Of a stretch of 64,000 nt of DNA, positions 8,107-17,501 are shown piece by piece. Location: assembly GCA_011390275.1 (NCBI GenBank), contig JAABST010000006.1, positions 62,001-126,000 on the forward strand. The letters are read 5' to 3'. A model generated the notes under the pieces. That model worked only from the letters and a program-made list of their open reading frames with translations, searched no databases and was not told the origin of the DNA. Position 1 is the first letter of the stretch, and each line of letters starts with the position of its first letter. Origin of the DNA: Geitlerinema sp. S16. GTDB lineage: Bacteria > Cyanobacteriota > Cyanobacteriia > Cyanobacteriales > Geitlerinemataceae. The translations under genes and the position numbers were made by a program.

Positions 8107-10152
8107 TTAGCTGACCGATCGCGATCGGTAAGGCCGACCAATGCCCTCAGTGACGGCGTAAATGGTCGATAGGATTCGCAGCCATAACCACGGGTAGCGC
8201 TCTTCGAGAGCGTCACGCAGGGGGCGCTCGATCGCCGGAAGCCAACCCAACAGGAAGCCGATCAGCGACTGCCAGGTGAAACTGAGATAGGTTCCGACCC
8301 AGCGCAGCAGCGAAACTGGTCCCGCCATGTCGAAAATCCACCAAAGCAGGATTGGTGTACGCCATGCCGCCGTCAGCGCCAGCCGATTAAACAGCGTCCA
8401 GGTGGTGCGATCTTTGATAAACGTATTGGCGACCTCGGGCGGTTCCTCAGCCAGTAACCCGAAGAAAATATTCAGCATCGCGTTGATCCGTTCCGGCGAC
8501 AGGGTGCGGTGGGTCGGAACCATCATGCCCTTGGAAAAGAGCCAGGTGACGGCGACGTTGCTTTGGTAGGCGCGGACGAGACCGAGGTATTCGGCGGTGA
8601 GGAGATCGTGAGTTAGGGCGGTGCCGAGTAGCCGCGAGAGCCGATCGGTGTTGCGCACGAGGGAACCAAAACCGGTGAAGACGAGGGGCGATTGGAGCGA
8701 GGCGGCGTCACCGATCGCCAACAGCCGATCGATCGCCACGGTGCGATCCTGGCTACCCTGGCTAAAATAGCCGGGGATATAGCCAAAGGTGGCCTTTTTC
8801 CAGGTCAATTGATCGAGGTCGCAGCGGCGATATTCCGGCAAAATCGAGAAGAAATCCTCGTACATTTCCAGCAGTGAGCCGGGATTGTCGGGGTGGATTT
8901 CGTGATAGTGAAACAGATAAAACGTCAGGTCACCATTTTCGGTGGGGAATAGCTCCCAAATGAGCTGCCGACCACGCGAAATATCGCCGTGGGAGTTCAA
9001 CACATCGCCAAAGCGGGCATCCCACACCGTCGCGTCAATACCGCCCTCAGCGCTGCCATCAATCACCCCGCCCACTGTGGGACAGACGCTATTAAACGGG
9101 CGACCGCCGCTCATTTGCCACGCGATCGGCGAGGCTGTCCCCATCGCATCGACAATCATGCGCCCATCGATTTGCTTCGCCTCGCCGGATTCGAGATCCA
9201 CCAGATCGACTACGGCGCGATCGTCGAAAATATCCGCCTGAATAAACTCCGTGCGCTCCCAAATTTCACCGCCCGCCGCTAGCAGCTTCTCGCCACAGAG
9301 CTGTAATAATTTGTCCGATTTGATCGCAATATTCAAAACCTCCGGTGTATGCAGCACCTTCGATCGGCAAATATCGGGATTGTTCGCATCGAAAAATTTA
9401 TTAAATCCGTCTTCGTACTCACAGGCAATCAGCGACTCGAATTCATCGACGCTAAACAGCCCAATATCAATCAGACACTGAAACTCTTGCCGCGAAATAT
9501 TCCACTCGCGATTCATTCGCCCAAACGTGAGCCGCTCGATTAGCAACACCCGATAGCCCCGCATCGCCATCACCGCAGCCTGAATCGAACCGAGCGCCCC
9601 GCCCAGGTAAATCAAATCGTAGGGCGCGGGCGAGGTGTAACCCGAGGCTTTGGACTGTCGGGTGATGCAGGTTTTCGGCGTTTTGGGCGATCGCACCCCG
9701 TCCCGCCAGCGTTTTTCCCACCAGTACACGCGCTGAAGATCGGCCTCGCCGTTGGGGATCTTTTGGAAGAATTCAGCCGTTTTTGGATAGTACGGCACGA
9801 GTGCTTCAAAAATGGTGTGTTGACTTAGGTCAATCTCAGGCGGAGCCGGATAGGTCGGCGGAAAGGCCGCCATCACGTCCGCTTGAAGCTGACTCACGAT
9901 CGCCCGCTCGCCAGGAACCGCCCGATCGCCCCAGCGAAACACCTTGAGGTACGTTGTCCGCTGCAACGACCACAGAAAGATCGATAAACTCGATCCTTGA
10001 CTCGACTCTCCGTCCGCATCAAACTCGATCCGAATCCCGTCCCGCGTGACGATCGGGCGACCGCGATCCCCCCTTGGCCTCCAGGTCTGGAGCCAGTGTA
10101 GTACGCGATCCGTCTTGGGCGTGGGAGCTTCGAGGTAGAGCAGTTGTTTCAT
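8107..10152 (-). CDS. CruA/CruP-type lycopene cyclase family FAD protein
   Basis: The protein (681 residues from the ATG at 10152; a 7-codon longer start at 10173 is possible) has a Rossmann FAD-binding segment, YDLIYLGGALGSIQAAVMA, at about residue 180. The flavin-oxidoreductase motifs NREWNISRQEF, RMIVDAMGTASPIAW and LLAIGDAASLQSPLVFTGFG follow. These match the CruA/CruP family, which cyclises lycopene to carotenes in many cyanobacteria and green sulfur bacteria; plants keep CruP. The sequence alone does not let me separate CruA (cyclase) from CruP (paralogue of uncertain role), although the length suits CruA. The C-terminal 120 residues contain hydrophobic helices (LLRWVGTYLSFTWQSLIGF) that may contact the thylakoid membrane. 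Confidence 0.75.
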   Translation of the reverse strand: MKQLLYLEAPTPKTDRVLHWLQTWRPRGDRGRPIVTRDGIRIEFDADGESSQGSSLSIFLWSLQRTTYLKVFRWGDRAVPGERAIVSQLQADVMAAFPPTYPAPPEIDLSQHTIFEALVPYYPKTAEFFQKIPNGEADLQRVYWWEKRWRDGVRSPKTPKTCITRQSKASGYTSPAPYDLIYLGGALGSIQAAVMAMRGYRVLLIERLTFGRMNREWNISRQEFQCLIDIGLFSVDEFESLIACEYEDGFNKFFDANNPDICRSKVLHTPEVLNIAIKSDKLLQLCGEKLLAAGGEIWERTEFIQADIFDDRAVVDLVDLESGEAKQIDGRMIVDAMGTASPIAWQMSGGRPFNSVCPTVGGVIDGSAEGGIDATVWDARFGDVLNSHGDISRGRQLIWELFPTENGDLTFYLFHYHEIHPDNPGSLLEMYEDFFSILPEYRRCDLDQLTWKKATFGYIPGYFSQGSQDRTVAIDRLLAIGDAASLQSPLVFTGFGSLVRNTDRLSRLLGTALTHDLLTAEYLGLVRAYQSNVAVTWLFSKGMMVPTHRTLSPERINAMLNIFFGLLAEEPPEVANTFIKDRTTWTLFNRLALTAAWRTPILLWWIFDMAGPVSLLRWVGTYLSFTWQSLIGFLLGWLPAIERPLRDALEERYPWLWLRILSTIYAVTEGIGRPYRSRSVS

Positions 10153-10315
10153 CGATTGATCGCATGATCGCAAAGCGGACTCATGCCGGTGAAGTATAAC
10201 GAATCAGCGGCGATCGTCATCCACCAGCGGCACGATCACTGCACATTGCAGTATATCGATCGAACTGCCATCTCGATACATTGACACGATTCGCAGGCAC
10301 GATTTGCAAAGGCCA

Positions 10316-10343
10316 CCGTTAACGATTTCCGTTAACGATTTCT
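10316..10343. repeat. short tandem repeat CCGTTAACGATTT x2
   Basis: Two adjacent near-identical copies of CCGTTAACGATTT lie between the oppositely placed ends of the lycopene cyclase start region and the next gene's stop. No function is evident. Confidence 0.5.
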
Positions 10344-10348
10344 AGGCA

Positions 10349-11212
10349 CTAATGACGCGGACGACTGGTGCGTTGCACACCCGATCGCGACCCGCCCCGA
10401 GTCGTCGAACCATTACCACTATTCGGTCGCCGTGCCGTTCGTCCCGGCTCGGGTGCTTTAGTTTGAGGCGCAGCGCCACTCGACGATCGATTCGTGCGAA
10501 ACGTCACATTAACCCCTTCATTCGTCTGCTCCAGCACCAACAGCGGCGTCGGCTTTGCGTTTTGATCCCAATGAATAAACGCCACACGCCCCTGCAACGC
10601 CGGTTGCCACGTATCCTCATCCGCCGCAGGACTCAAATACGTTTCAATGCAATCAATAATCTGACTAATGGTCGCGCTCGTGGGCTGGGTCGGCAACTTC
10701 GTTAACTTAATTTGAATTCGGAATAAAACCCGCTTTTTAACTTGCCCCCCCGTGCCGGTTTCGTATTGCACATCAAAGGTTTCATCCACCTGCCGCCCAG
10801 ACCCACGATTTTCCGGCGTCGGACGCAGCGCCACGGAAATTTTACTTTTAACCTTCACTTTGATTTGATTTACCACCCCAAAGTGAAAGGTTTCCTCTTC
10901 CATCCGCATCCGCAGATAGTCGAGGTTAAATTCACGGGAGTGGATCAAATCGGGGTTTTTCTCCATTTTTGTGATCGTATCAACCGCACGCTTGAACTTT
11001 TTCTGAAGCTCGTGATTTTTAAACTCTTCCGTTCGTAATTTTTTATTTAATTGCTTGATTTTTGCTTGCAAAACAAGACCAACCCCGACGGTGCTAGCGA
11101 GAAAAATCAGCGTTGTGATCGTCCAAATGTCGAAGCTAGGCGAAGCGTCACCCGTTTGTGGAGGCGGTGCCTGTGCCAAAATTGATTCGGTAGCGAAGGT
11201 ATGCGCAGCCAT
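10349..11212 (-). CDS. membrane-anchored protein of unknown function
   Basis: Not recognised as a named family. The 287-residue protein has a short N-terminal stretch, one transmembrane helix (about residues 29-50, IWTITTLIFLASTVGVGLVL), then a coiled-coil (about 50-90, KIKQLNKKLRTEEFKNHELQ). A folded alpha/beta domain follows (about 90-235, with HFGVVNQIKVKVKSKISV and FRIQIKLTKLPTQP). The tail is low-complexity, rich in Arg, Gly and Ser. A type II or N-in anchor with a cytoplasmic domain is likely. The Arg/Gly tail could bind nucleic acid, but that is conjecture. A strong Shine-Dalgarno sequence (AGGAG) precedes ATG 11212. Confidence 0.6.
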   Translation of the reverse strand: MAAHTFATESILAQAPPPQTGDASPSFDIWTITTLIFLASTVGVGLVLQAKIKQLNKKLRTEEFKNHELQKKFKRAVDTITKMEKNPDLIHSREFNLDYLRMRMEEETFHFGVVNQIKVKVKSKISVALRPTPENRGSGRQVDETFDVQYETGTGGQVKKRVLFRIQIKLTKLPTQPTSATISQIIDCIETYLSPAADEDTWQPALQGRVAFIHWDQNAKPTPLLVLEQTNEGVNVTFRTNRSSSGAAPQTKAPEPGRTARRPNSGNGSTTRGGSRSGVQRTSRPRH

Positions 11213-11496
11213 ACAGGGGTCTCTCCTCTCGCGGCATGATTTGTGACGATGTAACGAAGCACATTACTTTTTTGAGCGAGACGTGACGTAATTCTTCGCT
11301 GCTCGTGCTTTACGTTTTGGCGAGCTTTGTAGTCTTGCCGCCCTGATTTACGACCGTGTCACGGGCTGGCTCAAACTGGCTCTAGCTTGACCTTAAGTAT
11401 ACGGCCTTTCTTCCAAAGACCAAGCACGAATTTCACCTGTTTGTCAGAGCTGGCGGGCTTTTACAGTACCCTGTTAAATTTACGGAGACGAGCACA

Positions 11497-11538
11497 ATGA
11501 CCCATCAAACTAGAATTGTAGACATCAAAAAGCCCTGA
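11497..11538 (+). other. 13-residue open frame running into a terminator hairpin
   Basis: GGAG at 11484-11487 sits 9 nt before ATG 11497, which opens a 13-codon frame (MTHQTRIVDIKKP) closed by TGA inside the 5' arm of the terminator at 11524-11560. Nothing else on the plus strand is terminated there. It could be a tiny peptide gene, a leader-like RNA, or chance. Confidence 0.25.
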
Positions 11539-11560
11539 AAAAAATCCAGGGCTTTTTGAT
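11524..11560. terminator. bidirectional intrinsic terminator
   Basis: ATCAAAAAGCCCTG (11524-11537) pairs perfectly over 14 bp with CAGGGCTTTTTGAT (11547-11560) around a 9-nt A-rich loop. A-rich and T-rich arms give U-tracts in both directions. It serves the DUF3155 gene on the minus strand, whose stop is 34 bp away, and would also end any plus-strand transcript from the 11.2-11.5 kb spacer. The rest of the 11213-11593 spacer shows no gene other than the tiny frame at 11497. Confidence 0.8.
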
Positions 11561-11593
11561 TTGAGTTATCACAATAGAACAAAAGCAATTAGA

Positions 11594-11917
11594 TTAGCTT
11601 TTCGATGTGCTAGCAGCCGCTTCTAGCTCGGCTTGCTGCTCAATGACTAAACGTAGGCTGGGGAAAAGAAAATGATTTTCTTCGACATATTGTGCGCCGA
11701 ATAGACCTTTCTCTGCCCAAAAATAACGGTCAGTTGTGTGCTCATTGCGCTTCACCAGAAGTAACGCAGGTGGCATAATCTCCTGAGCCTTGATGTATTT
11801 TCGAGCTGCTGTGACGGGTTTATCCTCGCCACTCTCGATACTATACTGAGGTACGTGTTCCAGGATTCTACGTCCTTCCTGGCGTCGACGGCTCTTCCGC
11901 TTGCGTCTCCGTGCCAA
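11594..11917 (-). CDS. DUF3155 family protein
   Basis: A 107-residue cyanobacterium-specific protein. It opens with the very basic MARRRKRKSRRRQEGRRIL, then HVPQYSIESGEDKPVTAARKY and PPALLLVKRNEHTTDRYFWA, which I recognise as DUF3155. No function is established. The Arg/Lys-rich N-terminus suggests RNA or ribosome contact (inference only). The gene has its own bidirectional terminator 34 bp downstream, and its start region lies back-to-back with the histidine kinase gene, separated by 170 bp, so the two are divergently transcribed. Confidence 0.8.
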   Translation of the reverse strand: MARRRKRKSRRRQEGRRILEHVPQYSIESGEDKPVTAARKYIKAQEIMPPALLLVKRNEHTTDRYFWAEKGLFGAQYVEENHFLFPSLRLVIEQQAELEAAASTSKS

Positions 11918-12087
11918 TGTTCGATTTCCTCCTTAAATTGGACTGCCGATTTAAACGGTAGTAATAGATACTAAAATCGAGCTGAATTATACTTTTTTAA
12001 GCTCGAAAAGTCAACCTCTAGGTTACGATCGCCTTTGAGGAGAACCCCAGCAAAAACGAATCATTTACCCTAAGAGAATCAACCTTT

Positions 12088-13524
12088 ATGTCGGTCGAGC
12101 GTACCGTAAGCAGCCTTTGCAAGATGCAAGCATCACTCCTAGTTCAAAACTTAGGCGCGGTTTGCTGCATGGTGTACGTCACGGAACGCAGTTTGACCGG
12201 TTCGGGGGATCGGCTCATCTCAGTTGCCATTGAACCGGAAAGTGTAGTTTGGGATCAGGAGCGGGTCGAGAAACGAGAGGCGGTGACTGAGCCCGGTGTT
12301 AATCTCGATTCGGTTCCATCCGCTCCAGCGGAAACGACAATTGATATTTCGGGTTCCCTATTATCTGAGTCTGGGCGTCCCCGTCTTTTTCCCCTCCAGC
12401 CTAACGTTGATTCCCAGGCTGCGCCAGTTCGGGGTCATCTTGTGTCTGTGCCCATGCGGCTATCGGCTCAAGAACGGGAAACCTTTCCGCTGTCTCATAA
12501 CGATGAAATTGTGGGCGTTTTGGCGCTGTATCGGCCATCGATCGCCTGGAATAGTCAAGAGCAGCGCTGTATTGAAACGGTGGTCACGACGATCGAATGT
12601 GCGATCGCAATGCACATTCAAAATCTGGCGCTACGGGAGTCGCTGGAGAACACATATATTAATGATCTCGATCGCCAAAGTCACCTCAGCGATCTGTTTC
12701 ATCAGGTGCGTAATCCCCTTGCGGCGCTGCATGTTTTTGGGAAGTTGCTCGATCGCCGGTTAGCCGGAAATCCAGCGGCATTAGAAATCGTTGAAAATAT
12801 CATTCGTGAAAGCGATCGACTCAAATCATTACTCGACGATCTCAGCATTGTGGCCAAACATCCCAGCCTAGAGCTAGCGGCGTTGCGAGGCGAAATTGAT
12901 AATTTTGAAGATTTGAGCGAAGACGAAAGCGTCGTAACCACCGGTGAAATCGACGAGATCGACGAGATTAAAACCGTGCCGACGGCCTCACGATCGCGGC
13001 CATTGCCCCTGCTCCCCGCAAGCGCGAACGAATCGCTCGCGAAGATCTCGATCGGTGACCTACTTCGCCCCATTCTTCGTGTTGCCGAAACGATGGCAGA
13101 GGTGCGTGATCTATCCTTTGTTTCACACATTGACGGCTCGCAGATCATGGTGCGGACGGACATTAAACTCATGACTGAAGCACTGCAAAATCTGGTAGAT
13201 AATGCCCTAAAGTACACGCCAGAAGGGGGGCGCGTCAGTGTTTATGCAACACAAATTGATGCCGATCAGCCCTTGGTTGAAATTTGTATTCGCGATACAG
13301 GCTTGGGAATTCCGCCGGAGGATCTCGACCATATTTTTCAGCGTGGCTATCGCGGCGAAAAAAGTCACATGGACATTCAGGGAACCGGGTTAGGGCTACA
13401 AATCGTGCAACAAATTGTCGAGCAGCTTGGCGCGGAGATCGCGATCGACAGTGAAGGACGCGGCCAAGGCGTCGAAGTCCGGCTATTGCTTCCGGCCTCC
13501 GATGATTCAGACCCAAGCCGTTGA
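12088..13524 (+). CDS. GAF-domain sensor histidine kinase (Hik2/CSK-like)
   Basis: A 478-residue soluble kinase without membrane helices. An N-terminal GAF-like domain (about residues 5-185) is followed by a dimerisation helix with the phospho-acceptor His205 in LFHQVRNPLAALHVFGKLL. The ATPase domain (about 320-470) has the N-box LVDNALKYTPEGG, G1 DTGLGIPPEDLD and G2 GTGLGLQIVQQ. The HQVRNPLxAL...FGKLL H-box resembles the cyanobacterial Hik2/chloroplast sensor kinase group, which responds to redox and salt, but the acidic insert between H-box and ATPase domain (about 270-310) is long. No response regulator is adjacent, so the partner is encoded elsewhere. The Hik2 link is tentative. Confidence 0.8.
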   Translation: MSVERTVSSLCKMQASLLVQNLGAVCCMVYVTERSLTGSGDRLISVAIEPESVVWDQERVEKREAVTEPGVNLDSVPSAPAETTIDISGSLLSESGRPRLFPLQPNVDSQAAPVRGHLVSVPMRLSAQERETFPLSHNDEIVGVLALYRPSIAWNSQEQRCIETVVTTIECAIAMHIQNLALRESLENTYINDLDRQSHLSDLFHQVRNPLAALHVFGKLLDRRLAGNPAALEIVENIIRESDRLKSLLDDLSIVAKHPSLELAALRGEIDNFEDLSEDESVVTTGEIDEIDEIKTVPTASRSRPLPLLPASANESLAKISIGDLLRPILRVAETMAEVRDLSFVSHIDGSQIMVRTDIKLMTEALQNLVDNALKYTPEGGRVSVYATQIDADQPLVEICIRDTGLGIPPEDLDHIFQRGYRGEKSHMDIQGTGLGLQIVQQIVEQLGAEIAIDSEGRGQGVEVRLLLPASDDSDPSR

Positions 13525-13708
13525 CGCTGCCCCCAAGTTTAGAACCAGCTTCACAGCCTGCACGTGCGCAAGGAGTGCGGGATTCGGTCAGCCGGATTGG
13601 CTTTCGACCCAAAGAGATTGTGTCAATATTTAGAGATGTTTGGCTTGTCTTTACATCTCTATCATCATCTTTAGCATCTGTAACCGCGTCTAACGTTACT
13701 TCTTAACA

Positions 13709-16700
13709 ATGCGCACTGCACTTTTCCTCAGCACGATGGCGGCACTAACGGTGAGTGCGTGGCCTGCAAGCTCACAAATTATTCCCGACGACTCGCTAGG
13801 AACAAACATTGATGTCATCGAGAATACATTCGAGATTCAGGGGGGAGAATTATCAGACGATGGGGCGAATCTGTTCCATAGTTTCGCGGAATTTGGACTC
13901 GAAGCCGAGCAGGTCGCGAATTTCGTCACAACTTCGGAGATTCAGAACGTTTTAGGGCGGGTAACGGGCGGGAATGCCTCCTCGATCGATGGGCTGATTC
14001 AAGTGACGGGTAGCGACGCGAATTTGTTTTTGCTGAATCCGGCGGGGATTGTCTTCGGGGAAAATGCCAGCCTGGACGTGATGGGAGATTTCACGGCGAC
14101 GACGGCGAGCGCGATCGAGTTCGAGGATGGCTGGTTTGAGGCGTTGGGGAGGGCGAACTGGTCGGAGTTGGTGGGTGATCCCGTTGCGTTTGAGTTTGCG
14201 ACAGAAGCAGGCGCGATCGTCAATCTCGGCGATCTTGCTGTTGAGGGTGACTCGACTCTAAATTTGTTGGGCGGGACGGTGATCAACCGGGGTCAGCTTC
14301 AAGGCGGTGCGGTGAATATTGTGGCGATCGAGGCGGGGAATACGGTACAGCTTGGCTTGGCCGATCAGATTCTGCGGCTGGAAGTGGCGAGCGATCGCAT
14401 CACGAGTGCGGGCGAGATCAGCGCGATCGCTTTACCCGAGCTATTAACCGGGAGTCTCGCTGTCGGGGCGACGGAGTTAACGACAGTAGACGGAGTCGTT
14501 CAGCTTCGGACGACACCGATCGGCGTGGGGGATGTGGCGTTCGTTGACGGGTCGGACGGACTAACCGGGGGCGAGATCATCACCCAAACGGCCACCGTGT
14601 TCGCTATGGATGACCTGCTAATTGGCGCAAGCGGCGTATTATTCAACACCACGGGGGGCAGCGTGATCCTTGCCGCCGATGCCGACGTGTCGGGGGCGGG
14701 TTCGCTGTTCGCCCAACGATCGGCTAGCTCGGGCACTTTTTTGGATGCCAACCTGGAAGGGAGTGGAATCAGCACCCGAGGGGGAGATCTTCAGATTTCA
14801 GGTCATGCGCTGGGTATTGATGTGATCTCGTCGGGAAGCTACGAGACGGATTTCGGTGAACTCGTCAGGGTGGCTGAAGGGGGCGATATCACGATCGAAG
14901 CGCGTGGCAATCTGGTCATCGGGGGACTCATTACCAATGCCAGCGAGCAGGCCGGTAACATCACGCTTTCCAGTGGTGACAGATTGCAGATTGGTGCTGC
15001 GATACAAGCCGATGCCGATCGCAACGCCGGAGATGTCACATTAACGGCGGTGGGTGATGTGGTGGTCGAGGGTCTTGTGAATCTGCGGGCGGTGGAGGCG
15101 GGTGATATTACCATTCGCAGTGAAACGGGCGCAATTCAGATCGGAGGATTCATCCAAGCCTTTGGTGTGGATCAGGCCGGTGATGTGGTGTTAACCGCTG
15201 CTCGTGACATTACGGCGGGGAATAGTGTCGATAGCAATGGTGGTCAAGAGGGCGGCAGCGTGACGATCGAGAGCGCGACGGGCAATGTCTCGATCGCTAG
15301 TTTCGTCTCGTCCTACTCAGACGACGGGAGCGCAGGGAATGTACGTATCCGCGCTCCTCAGGGCGCGATCGATATTGGTCGAGAACTCGAAACCTATGCC
15401 ACCGATGAAGCGGGTCAAGTTGATATCGTCGCGGCGGGTGACATCACGATCGGTTCGCGCTTTGGTCAATTTATCGAGACAATCCGCACCGAACCGGGGT
15501 TTGACCCGAATCTGTGGGCGACGGTTCAAACCTATGCGGGGGAAAACGCCGGGAACATTAACCTCAGCAGTACCAGCGGCAACATCCGTCTCAATAACGC
15601 CACTTACACGGATGCCCTCGGTCAGAGCGTTACCCTCGCAAGTGTGCGATCGAGCGGCTTGCAGCGCAGTGGCAACCTCACCCTCGCCGCACCGGGTAAT
15701 ATTAATGCCGGTGAAATTATCACCCAGGCCAGTGGTGGCAACAGCGGTACGATCGCCATTAATGGCAATAATGTCACCACCGGTAATGTCAGCTCGATCG
15801 GTGTCACCGGCTCCGGCTCGATTCGTCTCAGTTCCACCGGTAGCATCATTGCGGGCGATGTGACGACCACCGCCAGCGCCGGTCCATCCGGAGACATTGC
15901 CGTAAATTCTCAAGTGGATGCCATCCTCGGAAATCTGCGATCGGAAGGTGGAACCGGCAGCGGCAATATTAACGTCCAAGCCCTACGCAACATCATTACC
16001 GGAGATATCACCAGCAAGGCGATTCAAGGGAACAGCGGTAACGTCAGCCTCAACGCGGGCGGCGATATTACCACCGGCGATATTGCCTCGATCGCCGATA
16101 ATGGCACGTCGGGCAACATCAGCCTCGAAGCGGGCGGCACGATCAGCACCGGCACAATCACCACCGCTGACGGAACCATTAGCACCACTGGCGACACCGC
16201 CAGTGCGGGGGGAGGCAATAGCGGCGCGGAAGTCACCCTCGAACTCGAAGACCTCGAACGCCGCTACAACCAAGACTTTCTTAGCTATCTCGGAAGCACG
16301 CCCCTATTCGAGGGCAGCATGGCGGATACCGAAGCCACCGTCGCGACGCTTTTCGTCGATCGCAATGTTCGCATCGCCTCTGTTTTGATCGAACTCTTGC
16401 CCGATCGAGTCGCTATCCGACTCACCGATCCGGATCACGATCCCCAGGTTTTTTACTCGCCCATCGATCGCGACACCGTTCTCGCCACGATCGACACTTA
16501 CCGCGCCCATCTGGTGAACGCCCGCTACCGACTCCTCGGACGACACAACGATTACGCCGCCCAGCTTTACGACTGGTTGATTCGCCCGATCGCCCCGGAA
16601 CTCGAAGCCCGCAATATCGATACCCTGATGTTTTCCGTCGATACCGGATTGCGTAGCCTGCCGTTTGCCGCGCTTTACGATGGCGAACGCTATTTGATTG

Positions 16701-17443
16701 AACAGTACAGCTATAGCCTGATTCCCAGCCTTGGACTCGTCGATCCGCGTTATCAACCGCTGGCGATCGATGCCCCGATGTTGGCGATGGGAGCGAGCCA
16801 GTTCACCCGTCAAGCTCCCCTGCCCGCTGTTCCCGCCGAACTCAATACCCTAATTAACCACCGACGCAACGGCAATATTCTGCTCAACGATGCCTTTACC
16901 CGCGCCAACGTGATCCAACAACGTCAGCGTAATCCCTTCCCAATTATTCACCTGGCAACCCACGGCGAATTTAACGGTGGTACGCTCGAAAATTCTTACT
17001 TGCAATTGTGGGACGATCGGATCGGGCTGGATGAAATCCGCGAGCTGGGGTGGAGTGATCCACCGGTGGAGTTGCTGGTGTTGTCGGCCTGTCAAACGGC
17101 GCTGGGGAATAGTGAAGCGGAGATGGGTTTTGCGGGGTTGGCGGTGGCGGCTGGGGTGAAAACCGCGATCGCGAGTCTGTGGTATGTCGATGATGCTGCG
17201 ACGTTCATGCTGATGACGGAGCTGTATCACTATCTCGCCACTGCGCCGATCAAGGCTGAGGCTCTGCGATCGGCGCAGCTCTCGCTGTTGAATGGTAATG
17301 TCCGTATCGAAGACGGTTGGCTTTACGCTGACGGTATCGCAGAGCCGATCGCTGTGCCTGAGACTCTGAACCAGCTCGCCGGTCGGGATTTCAGCCATCC
17401 TTATTTCTGGTCGGCTTTTACTGCGATCGGTTCGCCTTGGTAA
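13709..17443 (+). CDS. secreted TPS/haemagglutinin-type exoprotein with C-terminal CHAT protease domain
   Basis: A 1244-residue protein. A Sec signal peptide (residues 1-22, cleavage near WPASSQ) precedes a haemagglutination-activity (TPS) domain (about 25-150; LFHSFAEFGL, LIQVTGSDANLFLLNPAGIVFG), which in other proteins is recognised by an outer-membrane TpsB pore. Residues about 200-830 form glycine/aspartate-rich short repeats (AGDITI, SGNVSL, GNINV) expected to fold as a right-handed beta-helix. Residues about 840-1240 are a CHAT domain (caspase-like, C80/HetF-associated) with the catalytic dyad His1085 in HLATHGEF and Cys1128 in LSACQTALG, and the end motif FSHPYFWSAFTAIG. The dyad is intact. 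No tpsB gene is in the window. It would place a caspase-like protease at or outside the cell surface; substrate is unknown. Confidence 0.88.
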   Translation: MRTALFLSTMAALTVSAWPASSQIIPDDSLGTNIDVIENTFEIQGGELSDDGANLFHSFAEFGLEAEQVANFVTTSEIQNVLGRVTGGNASSIDGLIQVTGSDANLFLLNPAGIVFGENASLDVMGDFTATTASAIEFEDGWFEALGRANWSELVGDPVAFEFATEAGAIVNLGDLAVEGDSTLNLLGGTVINRGQLQGGAVNIVAIEAGNTVQLGLADQILRLEVASDRITSAGEISAIALPELLTGSLAVGATELTTVDGVVQLRTTPIGVGDVAFVDGSDGLTGGEIITQTATVFAMDDLLIGASGVLFNTTGGSVILAADADVSGAGSLFAQRSASSGTFLDANLEGSGISTRGGDLQISGHALGIDVISSGSYETDFGELVRVAEGGDITIEARGNLVIGGLITNASEQAGNITLSSGDRLQIGAAIQADADRNAGDVTLTAVGDVVVEGLVNLRAVEAGDITIRSETGAIQIGGFIQAFGVDQAGDVVLTAARDITAGNSVDSNGGQEGGSVTIESATGNVSIASFVSSYSDDGSAGNVRIRAPQGAIDIGRELETYATDEAGQVDIVAAGDITIGSRFGQFIETIRTEPGFDPNLWATVQTYAGENAGNINLSSTSGNIRLNNATYTDALGQSVTLASVRSSGLQRSGNLTLAAPGNINAGEIITQASGGNSGTIAINGNNVTTGNVSSIGVTGSGSIRLSSTGSIIAGDVTTTASAGPSGDIAVNSQVDAILGNLRSEGGTGSGNINVQALRNIITGDITSKAIQGNSGNVSLNAGGDITTGDIASIADNGTSGNISLEAGGTISTGTITTADGTISTTGDTASAGGGNSGAEVTLELEDLERRYNQDFLSYLGSTPLFEGSMADTEATVATLFVDRNVRIASVLIELLPDRVAIRLTDPDHDPQVFYSPIDRDTVLATIDTYRAHLVNARYRLLGRHNDYAAQLYDWLIRPIAPELEARNIDTLMFSVDTGLRSLPFAALYDGERYLIEQYSYSLIPSLGLVDPRYQPLAIDAPMLAMGASQFTRQAPLPAVPAELNTLINHRRNGNILLNDAFTRANVIQQRQRNPFPIIHLATHGEFNGGTLENSYLQLWDDRIGLDEIRELGWSDPPVELLVLSACQTALGNSEAEMGFAGLAVAAGVKTAIASLWYVDDAATFMLMTELYHYLATAPIKAEALRSAQLSLLNGNVRIEDGWLYADGIAEPIAVPETLNQLAGRDFSHPYFWSAFTAIGSPW

Positions 17444-17461
17444 GCTCAGGCGAACCGATCG
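17424..17461. terminator. 14-bp stem hairpin spanning the stop codon of the CHAT exoprotein
   Basis: CGATCGGTTCGCCT (17424-17437) and AGGCGAACCGATCG (17448-17461) are perfect inverted repeats around a 10-nt loop that contains the stop TAA (17441-17443). No U-tract follows, so it is not a standard intrinsic terminator. It may protect the mRNA 3' end between two convergent genes. Confidence 0.5.
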
Positions 17462-17501
17462 GGGTGGATAGCTGCCTGTAACGATGCTGCTGGATCGGCG
17501 A

